Assembly: GCF_001654835.1 (NCBI RefSeq)
Contig: NZ_LXEP01000003.1
Location: 1-64,000 of the forward strand
Reading direction: 5' to 3'
From: Buttiauxella gaviniae ATCC 51604
GTDB lineage: Bacteria > Pseudomonadota > Gammaproteobacteria > Enterobacterales > Enterobacteriaceae
DNA length: 64,000 bases
The notes under the pieces are model-generated. The model was not told the origin of the DNA. It saw only the letters and a program-made list of their open reading frames with translations, and ran no database searches. Shown one piece after another: positions 11,085 through 20,953 of the stretch (the stretch's first letter is position 1; each line of letters opens with the position of its first letter). The position numbers and the translations under genes were made by a program.

Positions 11085-12704
11085 CTAGTGAGCCACGATA
11101 TACATCGTGCGGCTATATGCGACATCTTCAGGGTTATTAATTGGATAACCTTTCAACCATGGCTTGATTAAACGGCCATTAGTGTACTGATAGATAGGCG
11201 CTATTGGCGCTTTTTCCTGGATGATTTTCTCAGCCTGGTTGTAGTCTTTATTACGCGCTTCATCCGTAGTTTCCTGGCTCGCTTGCTGCAGGATTTTGTC
11301 ATATTCCGGCGAGTTGAAGCGTGAGATATTGCCGCTGTGGGATGAAGTTAACAATGACAGGAAGGTAGACGGTTCGTTGTAGTCACCTACCCATGAAGCG
11401 CGGATAACATCGAAGTTACCGGTGTTACGGCTATCGATATATGTCTTCCACTCTTGGTTTTGCAGCTTCACATCCACACCCAGATTTTTCTTCCACATTG
11501 AAGCCACTGCTATAGCAATCTTCTGGTGGTTTTCCGAGGTGTTGTACAAGAGGGTGAGTTTAAGCGGATTGGTCGGTCCGTAGCCTGCGGCCTGCAATAA
11601 AGTTTTCGCCTGTGCATTGGCCTCTTCCTGGCTCATTTGCTCAAATGGCGAAGTTTCCGGTTTAAATCCAGCGGTTACATCCGGAGTAAAACGCCATGCA
11701 GGTTTTTCGCCTGTCCCCAGCACTTTTTCAGCCATTATATGACGATCAATGGTCATACTCAGGGCAAGACGCACTCGTTGATCGGCAGTCGGGCCTTTTT
11801 GAGTATTGAAAGCGTAATAATACGTACCCAACTGCGGTGGGGTGTAAACCTGACCTGGAATATCTTTTAGCAATTTCTGGTAGAGGTTTTTCGGGAAAGA
11901 TTCAGTAATATCAATATCCCCCGCCAGATAACGTTTTGTTGCCGAAGATTCTTGGTTGATCGGAATAAACGTCACTTGGGTAATAACTGTTTTACTATTA
12001 TCCCAGTAATGAGGGTTCTGTACCGCCACCAGCTTTTCGTTAACGATGCGATCTTTAAGTGCGTATGCGCCGTTACCCACCAGGTTACCAGGCTTAGTCC
12101 AGTCGTTACCGAATTTCTCAACTACAGCTTTAGGAACCGGGTAGAGCGAGAAATTGGCCGTAAGATTTGGGAAATACGGTACTGGTTTATCCAACTGAAT
12201 TCGTAGCGTTCTGGCATCAACTGCCGTCACCCCCAACTTATCCGCAGGCATTTTTCCATCAATGATGGCTTGCGCGTTGTTAATACCTGCAAGAGCTGCG
12301 AACCATGCAAATGGTGAGGTGTTTTTAGGGTCAACCAGACGCTGCCAGCTATATACAAAATCTTGCGCGGTTACAGGTGTTCCATCAGACCAACGCGCGT
12401 TATCACGCAGAGTAAAGGTCCAGGTGCGGTTATCATTACTTTGCCATTTCGTCGCAACACCAGGTTCGAGTTGCCCTTTCTCGTTTTGATTCACTAGCCC
12501 TTCAAAAAGATCACGGATTACCTGAATTTCCGGTAACCCTACTGCTTTGGCTGGATCAAGAGACGCAGGCTCATCTTTGATATGGCGCACCAGACTCTGG
12601 TCGGCGGCAAGTTTAGTACCTGCGGGAACATCCGCAGCCCAGGCTTGAGAAAACAGGCACGTAAGCGTTAATGCACAACTCGTTATACGAAAAGGTATTC
12701 TCAT
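11085..12704 (-). CDS. mppA: Periplasmic murein tripeptide-binding protein MppA
   Basis: MppA is a soluble periplasmic binding protein that delivers the murein tripeptide L-Ala-gamma-D-Glu-meso-Dap to the Opp transporter for cell-wall recycling. The 539-residue precursor has a signal peptide ending near SQAWA-AD and then the whole peptide-binding (SBP_bac_5) fold (RDLFEGLVNQNEKGQ, FTLRDNARWSDGTPVTAQDF). OppA is the nearest paralogue; the position beside mpaA and ycjG, which degrade the same peptide, supports MppA. The gene reads away from the next unknown gene, and both start regions share about 245 bp. Confidence 0.93.
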   Translation of the reverse strand: MRIPFRITSCALTLTCLFSQAWAADVPAGTKLAADQSLVRHIKDEPASLDPAKAVGLPEIQVIRDLFEGLVNQNEKGQLEPGVATKWQSNDNRTWTFTLRDNARWSDGTPVTAQDFVYSWQRLVDPKNTSPFAWFAALAGINNAQAIIDGKMPADKLGVTAVDARTLRIQLDKPVPYFPNLTANFSLYPVPKAVVEKFGNDWTKPGNLVGNGAYALKDRIVNEKLVAVQNPHYWDNSKTVITQVTFIPINQESSATKRYLAGDIDITESFPKNLYQKLLKDIPGQVYTPPQLGTYYYAFNTQKGPTADQRVRLALSMTIDRHIMAEKVLGTGEKPAWRFTPDVTAGFKPETSPFEQMSQEEANAQAKTLLQAAGYGPTNPLKLTLLYNTSENHQKIAIAVASMWKKNLGVDVKLQNQEWKTYIDSRNTGNFDVIRASWVGDYNEPSTFLSLLTSSHSGNISRFNSPEYDKILQQASQETTDEARNKDYNQAEKIIQEKAPIAPIYQYTNGRLIKPWLKGYPINNPEDVAYSRTMYIVAH

Positions 12705-12949
12705 GAGTGACCCTGTAGTTGTTAATTTTTAGAGAGGGACGTATCACGCCCAGAACAGACCAGTAATGTATCGCAATTACTTGTATTGCCAATAAGAAAA
12801 ATAGCATCCCTACATAAGCGAATAGATGAAAATAGCAATTGTCTGAATTTGTCATTTCAACTGTCTAAACGCATTTTTTATATCATCTTTTGTTTTGCCT
12901 TTCTCGTATGATTCGCACCAAAAACCACAATCAATAACAGGGAAAGAAA

Positions 12950-13420
12950 ATGACACACAAACATCTCCTTTTTACAGTACTCATCAGTTGTATTACCACA
13001 GCATGGGCAGCAGAACCAACACCAGCAATGCTGGGTAATCTGAAAGCCTCTTTGCATCAGACATGTGGTAAAGAGATTGTTGTTCAGATTGCTGAAATGG
13101 AAGGTTACGACGAAGGGCGAATCATTCTTGGATTGAAAAACAATCAGACTGGCAATATCGATCTCTTCACTTCTCACAACACCAGTAACAAGCAATATGA
13201 TAAATATCAGCTGGTTAATTATGATAGTTTGTCCAAAACTCTGGTCATTCTGGAAAATGATCGCCCAGCGGTTGTATGGGGCGGAGCCGTGGCCAACTTG
13301 AAAGGAATGGAATATAGCCTGGCACTAGGTTCACATGTCTATCCGTGCACTCAGCTTGTTCCGTTTGAGAATGAGATTGCCAATGACCTTTATGGTGAAA
13401 AAGACCTCCCTGCTCATTGA
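12950..13420 (+). CDS. Secreted protein of unknown function
   Basis: I do not recognise this 156-residue protein. It has a clear signal peptide (hydrophobic LLFTVLISCITTAWA, cleavage before AEP). The mature part of about 137 residues has two Cys (in HQTCGKE and YPCTQL) that could form a disulfide in the periplasm, and a mixed strand-helix pattern without membrane segments. AAGGGAAAG-like purines lie before the ATG. It sits between mppA and mpaA, a place where E. coli carries other genes, so it is probably lineage-specific. Nothing ties it to murein recycling beyond its location. Confidence 0.75.
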   Translation: MTHKHLLFTVLISCITTAWAAEPTPAMLGNLKASLHQTCGKEIVVQIAEMEGYDEGRIILGLKNNQTGNIDLFTSHNTSNKQYDKYQLVNYDSLSKTLVILENDRPAVVWGGAVANLKGMEYSLALGSHVYPCTQLVPFENEIANDLYGEKDLPAH

Positions 13421-13517
13421 TTAAGCACTATGGCCTGGCGGCTATTTGTTTCAGATGAGATTTTTGCTAAACACTGATATTAATAACGTATTGCAACTCA
13501 TCACAGTAAGGACATTT

Positions 13518-14225
13518 ATGTCAGGCCACCGCCCTCGTTCGCAACGAGGCCATTTGCCTCCGGGCAGCGAACGTTATGGTAAATCTGTTTTCGGCGCACC
13601 GCTTATTTGGTTCCCCGCAGCACCCAGCGAGCAGCGCAGTGGGTTAATTATTGCCGGTACACATGGCGATGAAAATGCAGCGATGGTTACGCTGTCTTGC
13701 GCATTACGCACTCTTGAGCCCGAATATCGTCGTCATCATGTGGTGCTGGCCGTCAATCCAGATGGTTGCCAACTTGGCTTACGCGCCAACGCCAATGGTG
13801 TAGACCTGAATCGTAATTTCCCCGCAGCCAACTGGAAATCAGGTGAAACGGTTTATCGCTGGAACAGTAGCGCGGATGAACGTGATGTGGTGCTCTCTAC
13901 AGGCAAAAAACCGGGTTCTGAGCCAGAAACCGCAGCCTTATGCCAACTGATTCATACTTTACAACCTGCATGGGTTGTCTCTTTCCACGACCCTTTAGGT
14001 TGCATTGAAGATCCTGATAACTCAGTGTTCGGGGCTTGGCTTGCGAAGGAATTCAAACTGCCGTTGGTTACAAGTGTCGGTTATGAAACGCCCGGCTCTT
14101 TTGGTAGTTGGTGCGCAGATTTAGATTTGCCTTGTATTACCGCAGAGTTCCCGCCCATCTCGGCTGACGATGCGAGTGAGCGGTATCTGGATGCCATGAT
14201 GGGCTTATTGCACTGGCAAAAATAA
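13518..14225 (+). CDS. mpaA: Murein tripeptide amidase A
   Basis: MpaA is a cytoplasmic zinc carboxypeptidase (M14 family) that removes meso-diaminopimelate from the recycled murein tripeptide, leaving L-Ala-D-Glu. The 235-residue product carries the zinc ligands HxxE in GTHGDENA, the substrate-binding LNRNFPAAN, a later histidine in SFHDPL and the catalytic Glu in TAEFPP. The start at 13518 has AAGGAC upstream and aligns with the family; a longer frame beginning at 13446 adds unrelated residues. It converges with ycjG, whose enzyme uses its product. Confidence 0.95.
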   Translation: MSGHRPRSQRGHLPPGSERYGKSVFGAPLIWFPAAPSEQRSGLIIAGTHGDENAAMVTLSCALRTLEPEYRRHHVVLAVNPDGCQLGLRANANGVDLNRNFPAANWKSGETVYRWNSSADERDVVLSTGKKPGSEPETAALCQLIHTLQPAWVVSFHDPLGCIEDPDNSVFGAWLAKEFKLPLVTSVGYETPGSFGSWCADLDLPCITAEFPPISADDASERYLDAMMGLLHWQK

Positions 14226-14232
14226 TTATCCG

Positions 14233-15198
14233 TTACGGATAAAGCTTACCGGTTTCAAAATGCAAGCCAGGCTCAACATCCACAGCCAGCCAGGTTGGGC
14301 CATCGAGGTCGGCAAAGCGGACTTTAGCTGCCAGCGGTAACGCTGCGGCTATTGCTCGCGAGGTACACAACATACAGCCTAACATCACATCAAAACCGTG
14401 TTCGCGCGCGGCCTGAGTTAACGCCAGAGCTTCGGTTAAGCCGCCAGTTTTATCCAGCTTCACATTTACCATCTCGTAACGACCTTTCAGCTCTCGCAAA
14501 CTTTCGCGGGTATGGCAACTTTCGTCAGCGCAAATAGGTAACGGATGAATGAAGTTAGACAGCGCACTGTCTTGTCCGGCCGGTAAAGGCTGCTCAAGCA
14601 TCGCAACATTGAGATCGGCCAGTAGCTGGCAACGCGCCGCCAACCCATCGCTGTGCCATGCTTCGTTGGCATCAACAATTAAAACGGCTTCGGGAACCGC
14701 GGCACGAATCGCCACCATACGTTCAGTGATTAGTCGGTCATCAATTTTGACCTTCAAAAGACGCGCGCCCTTATCCCACAATAGTTTTGCCGCCGCCGCC
14801 ATTTGCTCTGGTTCGGCAATGCTGACCGTCTGTGCTGTAGTAATTAATTCAGGAAGCTCAACGCCTGCAGTATATGACAGCGTACGCTTGTTCTTTCTGG
14901 CTTCTAAATCCCACAAAGCGCTATCGACAGCATTTCTCGCGGCACCAGCCGGCAAACCATCTTGCAGCTGCGCGCGCGTCATCCCTTTTTCCAGTTGAGG
15001 TATAACCGTGGTGATTTGCGCCAGCACCGATTCCACGCTTTCGCCATAACGCGGATACGGCGTGCACTCGCCCACTGCCTTGATACCGTCTTCTTCCAGC
15101 TCAACCACCACAACTACCGCTTCGCTGCGAGTTCCGCGTGAAATCACAAACGGTGTATGGAGAGGCCATGCTTCCTGGTAAACCTTGACTGTTCTCAT
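14233..15198 (-). CDS. ycjG: L-Ala-D/L-Glu epimerase
   Basis: YcjG (AeeA) converts the murein dipeptide L-Ala-D-Glu to L-Ala-L-Glu so that normal peptidases can finish its degradation. The product is 321 residues, as in E. coli, from the ATG at 15196-15198. It is an enolase-superfamily barrel: the lysine pair is in LLKVKIDD, and the Mg2+ ligands appear as VDANEAW, LEQPLP and CADES. It converges on mpaA with only 7 bp between the stops. An ERIC element stands 42 bp before its start, probably in its leader RNA. Confidence 0.95.
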   Translation of the reverse strand: MRTVKVYQEAWPLHTPFVISRGTRSEAVVVVVELEEDGIKAVGECTPYPRYGESVESVLAQITTVIPQLEKGMTRAQLQDGLPAGAARNAVDSALWDLEARKNKRTLSYTAGVELPELITTAQTVSIAEPEQMAAAAKLLWDKGARLLKVKIDDRLITERMVAIRAAVPEAVLIVDANEAWHSDGLAARCQLLADLNVAMLEQPLPAGQDSALSNFIHPLPICADESCHTRESLRELKGRYEMVNVKLDKTGGLTEALALTQAAREHGFDVMLGCMLCTSRAIAAALPLAAKVRFADLDGPTWLAVDVEPGLHFETGKLYP

Positions 15199-15239
15199 TA
15201 TTGTTTTGCCTGTGGTCGTTGTTTGTATCCTTCGCAGAG

Positions 15240-15366
15240 TATACCCAAAATAATTCAAGGTGCATCGAGGCGGCAAGGGAACGAATCCCGATGAGCTTAC
15301 ATAAGTAAGTGATTCGGGTGAGAGAGCGCAGCCAACAAAGAGGCAGCATGAAGTATGAAGGGTATA
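15240..15366. repeat. ERIC (IRU) intergenic repeat, full 127 bp
   Basis: The element begins TATACCC and ends GGGTATA, with the diagnostic centre GAGCTTACATAAGTAAGTGA at 15293-15312. It is exactly 127 bp, the standard ERIC length, and folds as a long imperfect hairpin. It lies between the divergent ycjG and tpx genes. ERIC copies are non-coding and occur only in enterobacteria and close relatives. Confidence 0.92.
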
Positions 15367-15473
15367 TAGCCAGCGAACACTTTTACTTGCACTATCAGTT
15401 TTTTATATTCAGACGAGGAATACTGACATACACTGTTAGCGGCGTTAATTATATGTAAACAGGAAAATCAAAC

Positions 15474-15980
15474 ATGTCACAAATCGTTCATTTCCAGGGC
15501 AACCCTGTAGCGGTTGCAGGTCAGATCCCACAAGCTGGCAACAAAGCTGAAGCTTTCACTCTGGTAGCAAAAGATCTTTCTGATGTTGCACTGAGCCAGT
15601 TCGCCGGAAAACGTAAAGTACTGAACATTTTCCCAAGTATCGATACCGGCGTTTGCGCGGCATCTGTGCGTAAATTCAACCAACTGGCAACTGAGATGGA
15701 TAACACTGTTGTACTGTGTGTTTCTGCCGATCTGCCATTTGCACAGTCTCGCTTCTGCGGTGCAGAAGGTCTGAGCAATGTGGTAACGCTGTCTACTCTG
15801 CGTAACCCTGAATTCCAGCAAGCTTATGGCGTTGGTATTTCTGAAGGCGCACTGAAAGGCCTGACTGCCCGTGCGGTTGTGGTTATCAATGAGAAAGATG
15901 AAGTGGTATTCAGCCAGTTAGTGAATGAAATCACTAACGAGCCAGATTATGCTGCGGCGCTGGAAGCTCTCCAGGCTTAA
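15474..15980 (+). CDS. tpx: Thiol peroxidase Tpx
   Basis: Tpx is a periplasm-associated or cytosolic thioredoxin-dependent peroxidase that removes alkyl hydroperoxides and H2O2. The 168-residue product is standard length. The peroxidatic Cys61 (in [12 protein letters not shown]) and the resolving Cys95 (in SRFCGAE) are present, with the additional Cys82. A purine-rich AGGAAAA lies before the ATG. The gene is monocistronic, closed by a strong hairpin shared with tyrR. Confidence 0.97.
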   Translation: MSQIVHFQGNPVAVAGQIPQAGNKAEAFTLVAKDLSDVALSQFAGKRKVLNIFPSIDTGVCAASVRKFNQLATEMDNTVVLCVSADLPFAQSRFCGAEGLSNVVTLSTLRNPEFQQAYGVGISEGALKGLTARAVVVINEKDEVVFSQLVNEITNEPDYAAALEALQA

Positions 15981-15985
15981 GTGTT

Positions 15986-16010
15986 AATGCCCCCGATAAC
16001 CGGGGGCATT
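15986..16010. terminator. Bidirectional terminator between tpx and tyrR
   Basis: A 10-bp perfect stem AATGCCCCCG with CGGGGGCATT closes a five-base loop; it is positioned between two convergent stops. Confidence 0.85.
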
Positions 16011-16014
16011 CTTA

Positions 16015-17577
16015 CTACTCTTCTGTTTTACGCTGGCTCAAACCATATTCACGTAATTTGTTCGCAATCGCCGTATGTGAAACACCCAGGCGTTTTGCCA
16101 GCTTACGCGTACTTGGGTAAGTACGATAAAGCTGTGTCAGTACCGAGCGCTCAAAGCGGCTGGTAATATCATCCAACGACCCTTCCATCGCCTCTTCGCC
16201 AACAGCCAAACTGACGGTGTCAAAATCAGGCAGCAAAATATCTTGTGGACGCAATTCGTACCCTTCCAACTGCGTTAACGCGCGATAAATTGCATTTTTC
16301 AACTGACGCACATTACCCGGCCATCCGTAACGCGTAAGCACATTACTCAGGTCATTTGCCAATTTCGGGCGCGGAACCCCTTGTTCATCGGCAAATCGTG
16401 CCACAAACAATTCAGTCAGAGGCATGATGTCTTGCGGGCGATCACGCAAAGGCGGCAGATTCAGCGTCAGTACATTCAAGCGGTAATAGAGGTCCTCACG
16501 GAACTCCCCTTTTTGTACCATTTCAACCAGGTTCTTCTGAGTGGCGCAAATCACACGAACATCAACATGTACTTCGTGTTCTTCACCCACGCGGCGGAAA
16601 GTCCCATCGTTGAGGAAGCGCAGCAGTTTAGTTTGCATACGCGGCGACATCTCACCAATCTCATCCAACAGAACCGAGCCACCGTTAGCCTGCTCAAAGA
16701 AGCCTTTCTTACCTTCAACAGCGTTAGCGTATGCCCCTGGTGCGTGGCCAAACAGTTCGCTTTCAACGACGTCATCAGGCATTGAGCCACAATTGAGTGC
16801 CAGATAGGGTTTCTGCGCTCGCGGGCTACCAAGATGGCAAGCATGTGCAAGTAAATCTTTGCCCGTACCTGTATCACCAACTATCAGCAAAGGTGCATTC
16901 AGCAATGCCAGTTTATGTGCCTGATCAACGACATGGCGCATTTTCGGGCTGACAGCGACAATCTGACTAAAAGCGCTGACATCAGTGTTAGAGAGATTTT
17001 GTAGCTGGCGACCCATACGCACAGTGGAGCGCAGCATAACAACCGCCCCCACCAGTGAAGACTCTTCGTTTTCACTATCCAGATGAACCGGCGTAATCTC
17101 CATCAGGAAGTTCTGCCCGTTGATGACCACATGTTCGGTATGCGACTCAGCCGGAGAACTTTCAAGCCAACGCATAAAATTGAAACCATTCACCAGACTT
17201 GCGGCATTGTGGTTACGCAGCTTGTCTTCATTCTGTCCGAATAGCGCACAGCTCGCTGGGTTCGCCAGCTCTACTTTGCTTTTCATATCCAGCGAAAGTA
17301 CAGGCTCAGGTAGCGCTTCAAGCAATGCACTAAGTGCACGATGCTCACGTTCGGAAGGCATCCACGGCACAGTACGAACATCCGTAACGCCTGGAATACG
17401 GCGAATTTCAGCCATCAGACTGCTGAACGAGTCAAATTCAAGTGTCGAGAAATTCAGGTAAATTCGCCCAATTGGATCAATTTCGATTCCTCGCAAATCG
17501 ATACTACGCAGCACAAGTAAATCAAGTAATTCTCGAGTCAGACCAAGGCGGTCCTGGCAAAAAACTTCCAGACGCAT
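16015..17577 (-). CDS. tyrR: Aromatic amino acid regulator TyrR
   Basis: TyrR controls aromatic amino acid biosynthesis and transport genes in response to Tyr, Phe and Trp. The 520-residue product has an N-terminal ACT domain (residues 2-70), a PAS domain, an AAA+ ATPase core (GDTGTGKD Walker A) and a Fis-type helix-turn-helix at the end (TRKLAKRLGVSHTAIANKL). The sigma-54 contact loop GAFTGA is replaced by GAYANA, in keeping with TyrR acting on sigma-70 promoters. The start MRLEVFCQDRLGLTRELL matches the family; seven extra codons upstream are not used. Confidence 0.97.
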   Translation of the reverse strand: MRLEVFCQDRLGLTRELLDLLVLRSIDLRGIEIDPIGRIYLNFSTLEFDSFSSLMAEIRRIPGVTDVRTVPWMPSEREHRALSALLEALPEPVLSLDMKSKVELANPASCALFGQNEDKLRNHNAASLVNGFNFMRWLESSPAESHTEHVVINGQNFLMEITPVHLDSENEESSLVGAVVMLRSTVRMGRQLQNLSNTDVSAFSQIVAVSPKMRHVVDQAHKLALLNAPLLIVGDTGTGKDLLAHACHLGSPRAQKPYLALNCGSMPDDVVESELFGHAPGAYANAVEGKKGFFEQANGGSVLLDEIGEMSPRMQTKLLRFLNDGTFRRVGEEHEVHVDVRVICATQKNLVEMVQKGEFREDLYYRLNVLTLNLPPLRDRPQDIMPLTELFVARFADEQGVPRPKLANDLSNVLTRYGWPGNVRQLKNAIYRALTQLEGYELRPQDILLPDFDTVSLAVGEEAMEGSLDDITSRFERSVLTQLYRTYPSTRKLAKRLGVSHTAIANKLREYGLSQRKTEE

Positions 17578-17696
17578 GGAGGTGTCCTTCAATTGCAAAA
17601 AGCTGAGTCATTGGGTGGAGTGATGATACTCCAGATAAGTTACGGTCAGAAGAGATGTGTTAAGAAAAGTTGACAGATAAGTCTATGAATGGAGGT

Positions 17697-17726
17697 GATG
17701 CCGTAAACCTTAAGGCTCACGGCATC
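17697..17726 (-). terminator. Hairpin after ycjF
   Basis: GATGCCGT (17697-17704) pairs with ACGGCATC (17719-17726) ten bases beyond the ycjF stop on the minus strand. Confidence 0.55.
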
Positions 17727-17735
17727 ATTAAAGTG

Positions 17736-18800
17736 TCACTCGACAGGTTTATTTTTGCTCTTACTCATCGTCTCTTTGAGCTGAACCAACAACTGCTTAC
17801 GGAAGTCACCCAGACGAGGCTTGTCACCATCAATCCATGGCAACGGACGGCAAAGCTCCATTGCTTTAATCCCAAGGCGAGCCGTCAGTAAACCTGCGCC
17901 AATCCCCTGCGCTGCACGAGTAGACAGTCGCGCTGCGAGATCCTGACCTAGCCAGTCCATCCCCACCTCACGCACAAGTTCACTCGCTCCAGCAAAGGCG
18001 ATGTTCAGTAGCACCAGACGGAACAAACGAATACGGCTGTAGTATCCAAGTTCGATGCCGTAAAGCGTGGCGATTCGGTTAATCAGTCGTAAATTGCGCC
18101 ATGCAATAAACGCCATATCCACCAACGCAAGCGGACTTACAGCAATCATCAATGTTGATTCAGCAGCGGAGCGACTTATTTCCCGACGCGCTTGATTATC
18201 AAGCACTGGCTGAACCAGACGTGCATACAACTCGACCACTTCCCGGTCATTTTGCGTTTCGTGAATTGCCGCATACCAGCGTTGCAGCGCAGGATGTCCG
18301 TGATCAAGCCCAGCCTGACGTGCCAGTTTTTCACAAAATGCCCGGCCTTTGCCCATGCCGTGACTGTTCATCAAATCACGTGCTTCATCGCGTTCTTCGG
18401 CTCGTTGGCGTAAACGCCATAAACGTCGCCATTCGGTAGCGACTGAACCAATCCCTGCGGCAATAATTAACCCACCGGCAATACCGCCGCCGAGCGCAAT
18501 CCAGTCCTGGGTTATAAATGCGTTATGCGTCCATTGGATACCTTGCGCCACAACGCTGACACCGAATAACCCAAGCCCAACCTGAACCATGCGTCGCCAG
18601 AGGCTACGTTTAGGATGTAGCGCCGCTTCAATCACCGCTTCCGCCTGCCCATCGTCTTCCATTTCATCGAGTTGAGTTAGTGCTGGTGTGAATTTTTCTG
18701 CTTCAGGCTCGCTAAATGCGTGTGGTGCTTTATAAATGGGTTCTTGTTCCACTTCCAGTGGTTGCGCGAAATCTATACGCGGTTTTAATGGTTCATTCAT
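17736..18800 (-). CDS. ycjF: Inner-membrane protein YcjF (DUF697)
   Basis: This 354-residue protein has a long acidic cytoplasmic N-terminus (to about residue 65), two adjacent membrane helices near residues 70-125 and a C-terminal DUF697 domain rich in Ala and Arg. Its biochemical function is unknown. It overlaps the ycjX stop/start by 4 bp and is always paired with ycjX. In E. coli both genes belong to the PspF-dependent envelope stress regulon, and here too they follow the psp genes on the same strand. The context therefore points to membrane-damage response. Confidence 0.93.
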   Translation of the reverse strand: MNEPLKPRIDFAQPLEVEQEPIYKAPHAFSEPEAEKFTPALTQLDEMEDDGQAEAVIEAALHPKRSLWRRMVQVGLGLFGVSVVAQGIQWTHNAFITQDWIALGGGIAGGLIIAAGIGSVATEWRRLWRLRQRAEERDEARDLMNSHGMGKGRAFCEKLARQAGLDHGHPALQRWYAAIHETQNDREVVELYARLVQPVLDNQARREISRSAAESTLMIAVSPLALVDMAFIAWRNLRLINRIATLYGIELGYYSRIRLFRLVLLNIAFAGASELVREVGMDWLGQDLAARLSTRAAQGIGAGLLTARLGIKAMELCRPLPWIDGDKPRLGDFRKQLLVQLKETMSKSKNKPVE

Positions 18801-20194
18801 CGCAATTTATCCCCGATTAAAAACTCCAGTGCCGCATCCATCCGAATATGTGGCATCGGTCTGTCTACATCCATGACTTGCGGGCGGAACTGTTCAAACT
18901 GAAAACCTTGTTTCTCCCAGAATGCACTGCCTGGCAAACGCGCCGGGACTTCGCCTGGGTAGACAGTCAGCGGTGCACCATCACCTAAACGGTTACCACG
19001 CAGTGCCGGGATTTGCTCGCCTTTCACGTCAACCAGTCCACTTTGTGTTGCCTGTACTGACGCAAGCCCCATGCAGTCCATGTCGATACCTTCAAATGCC
19101 GCATTCTGCCAGGCGTCCTGCACCAGTTGCTGAAGTAGTGCGACCATGTTGGCGTGTTGGTCTACCGTAACGTGATCGGCCTTAGTGGCGGCAAACAAAA
19201 GTTTGTCGATAACCGGCGAAAACAGGCGGCGGAATAGCGTGCGCTGGCCGTAATGGAAACTTTGCATCAGTTGCGTCAGCGCGAGGCGCATATCGTTGAA
19301 TGCTTGCGGGCCACTGTTGAGCGGCTGAAGACAATCCACCAGTACAATTTGACGGTCAAATTTGAGGAAGTGGTTCTTGTAGAACCCTTTGACCACTTTT
19401 TCACAGTAGTATTCAAAACGTGTACGCAAGGTGCCGATATTGGTGGTTTTGTCTGCCTGAGCGAGTTTCGATTCGCCAATGCTATCCACATCTGGCCACG
19501 GGAAGAATTGCAACGCCGGAGCGCCAGCCATATCGCCAGGTAAAACAAAACGACCTGGTTGAATAAAATGCAGACCTTCTCGTTTGCAGTGCAGCAGATA
19601 TTCAGTCCATGCCTCTGAAATGGCTGCAAGGCGGTTTTCATCGGCAGGAGCCAGCGGATCCAAACCTTCACATAATTTGCGCCACTGCGCAGACCATACG
19701 GCTCGATCGCCGGTAAGCAGACTGGTCATCTGGCGCGACCAGCTCAGGTAATTTTGCGCCAGCATCGGCAAGTCCAACAGCCACTCACCAGGATAATCGA
19801 CAATTTCCAGATACAGCGTTGATGTGTCTTTGAAATGGCGCAGCAGTGAATCGTTAGAACGATAACGCAGCGCAAGGCGCATCTCGCTAACACCGCGAGT
19901 CGGAGTCGGCCAGTTCGGTGGCGAACCGTATAACTGCGACAGGCCTTCGTCATAGGTAAAACGTTGAATACCTAAATCACGCTGCGGCACACGTTTCACG
20001 CCAAGCAGGCGTTCTTCACGTACCGCATTAAGCAACGGCAAACGCGCGCCGTTATGCACGCTCAATAATTGGTTCACCATCGCGGTGATAAAAGCCGTCT
20101 TACCGCTGCGGCTTAAACCGGTTACGGCAAGACGTAAATGTCGGTCCACACCCCGGTTCATCAGGGCATTCAGTTCATTCTTGATTCTGTTCAT
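18797..20194 (-). CDS. ycjX: YcjX, GTPase-like phage-shock-associated protein (DUF463)
   Basis: The 465-residue product is the same length as its E. coli homologue. A P-loop GLSRSGKT is near residue 27 and a downstream acidic [10 protein letters not shown] resembles the G3 motif of GTPases, so it is a nucleotide-binding protein of the Ras-like or dynamin-like type. It is translationally coupled to ycjF by a 4-bp overlap. The start is 123 bp downstream of pspD. In E. coli pspE stands nearby; it is missing here. Confidence 0.94.
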   Translation of the reverse strand: MNRIKNELNALMNRGVDRHLRLAVTGLSRSGKTAFITAMVNQLLSVHNGARLPLLNAVREERLLGVKRVPQRDLGIQRFTYDEGLSQLYGSPPNWPTPTRGVSEMRLALRYRSNDSLLRHFKDTSTLYLEIVDYPGEWLLDLPMLAQNYLSWSRQMTSLLTGDRAVWSAQWRKLCEGLDPLAPADENRLAAISEAWTEYLLHCKREGLHFIQPGRFVLPGDMAGAPALQFFPWPDVDSIGESKLAQADKTTNIGTLRTRFEYYCEKVVKGFYKNHFLKFDRQIVLVDCLQPLNSGPQAFNDMRLALTQLMQSFHYGQRTLFRRLFSPVIDKLLFAATKADHVTVDQHANMVALLQQLVQDAWQNAAFEGIDMDCMGLASVQATQSGLVDVKGEQIPALRGNRLGDGAPLTVYPGEVPARLPGSAFWEKQGFQFEQFRPQVMDVDRPMPHIRMDAALEFLIGDKLR

Positions 20195-20317
20195 ATGCGT
20201 CCTGGTTGCGCCCGTTGTCTCTCAACTGAGGAGAATCTTCACTGATTGTAATAAATATGGATTGTTAATACCGAATCAATGGCAAATGAATTGAAAATCA
20301 AAAGTGTGGAGAAAAGA

Positions 20318-20548
20318 TTACTTTGCGGTGCCGCCTTGAGTGCGAGCAGAAATTTTGCGCAGCACTCGTGCCAGCAGTGGCTCAAGGGTTAGCGCCAGTA
20401 GCATTTTCAATGGACGGCGCGCGACAGATTTAACCGCCCAACCCGCGACGCCTGCAGGGCCGTAGCGCAGGGCAGTCAGCAATACTAACTTACCGACAAT
20501 TTTCAGGCCCGGCTTAGCCTTGTTCGCAGCCGTCTGGAATTTAGACAT
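20318..20548 (-). CDS. pspD: Phage shock protein D
   Basis: PspD is a small basic inner-membrane protein of the phage-shock response, 76 residues here. One hydrophobic stretch ([23 protein letters not shown]) is followed by basic segments ([13 protein letters not shown]). The name rests mostly on its position as the last psp gene, 45 bp past pspC, and on its length. Its precise role is unclear even in E. coli. AGAAAC and GGGAG purines precede its ATG. Confidence 0.85.
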   Translation of the reverse strand: MSKFQTAANKAKPGLKIVGKLVLLTALRYGPAGVAGWAVKSVARRPLKMLLALTLEPLLARVLRKISARTQGGTAK

Positions 20549-20593
20549 GGTTTCTCCCGATTACAACGGGGGCAATCGCCCCCATAGAGAACA

Positions 20594-20953
20594 TTAAAGC
20601 TGACGGAAACGGCTACGTAACGTGAAGGTATCAGAGGTTATATAGCGTTCCATAGAACGTAAACGCTGCTCCCCTGCCGCAAGTTCAGCATCAACTTCGT
20701 CGAGCAAATCGCGCGTGGTCGGTTGAGGCGTTGCCTGGTCGGCACCCGCGGGCATTGGGTCAAGAATAAAAGTCAGTGCGATGTAGGCCACCATCACAAA
20801 GAAAAATAGGCCAAAAATCATCGCTAACACGGTAATCAGGCGTACCAATTTGACAGGCACATCAAGGTATTGCGCGATACCTGCACAAACCCCCTTCACC
20901 ATCCCTTTTTCAGGGATACGCCACAATTTACGACCGGAAATTGAGTTCACCAT
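20594..20953 (-). CDS. pspC: Phage shock protein C
   Basis: PspC is an inner-membrane sensor that, with PspB, releases PspA from PspF when the envelope is damaged. The 119-residue product has the PspC domain (GMVKGVCAGIAQYLDVPVKLVR), one membrane helix (ITVLAMIFGLFFFVMVAYIA) and a C-terminal leucine-zipper-like tail (VDAELAAGEQRLRSMERYI). Its start overlaps the pspB stop by one base, so the two are coupled. Confidence 0.97.
   Translation of the reverse strand: MVNSISGRKLWRIPEKGMVKGVCAGIAQYLDVPVKLVRLITVLAMIFGLFFFVMVAYIALTFILDPMPAGADQATPQPTTRDLLDEVDAELAAGEQRLRSMERYITSDTFTLRSRFRQL

Noticed and set aside
16015..17577. TyrR as a sigma-54 activator
   Set aside because: The AAA+ domain is present but the GAFTGA loop is replaced by GAYANA, as is normal for TyrR.
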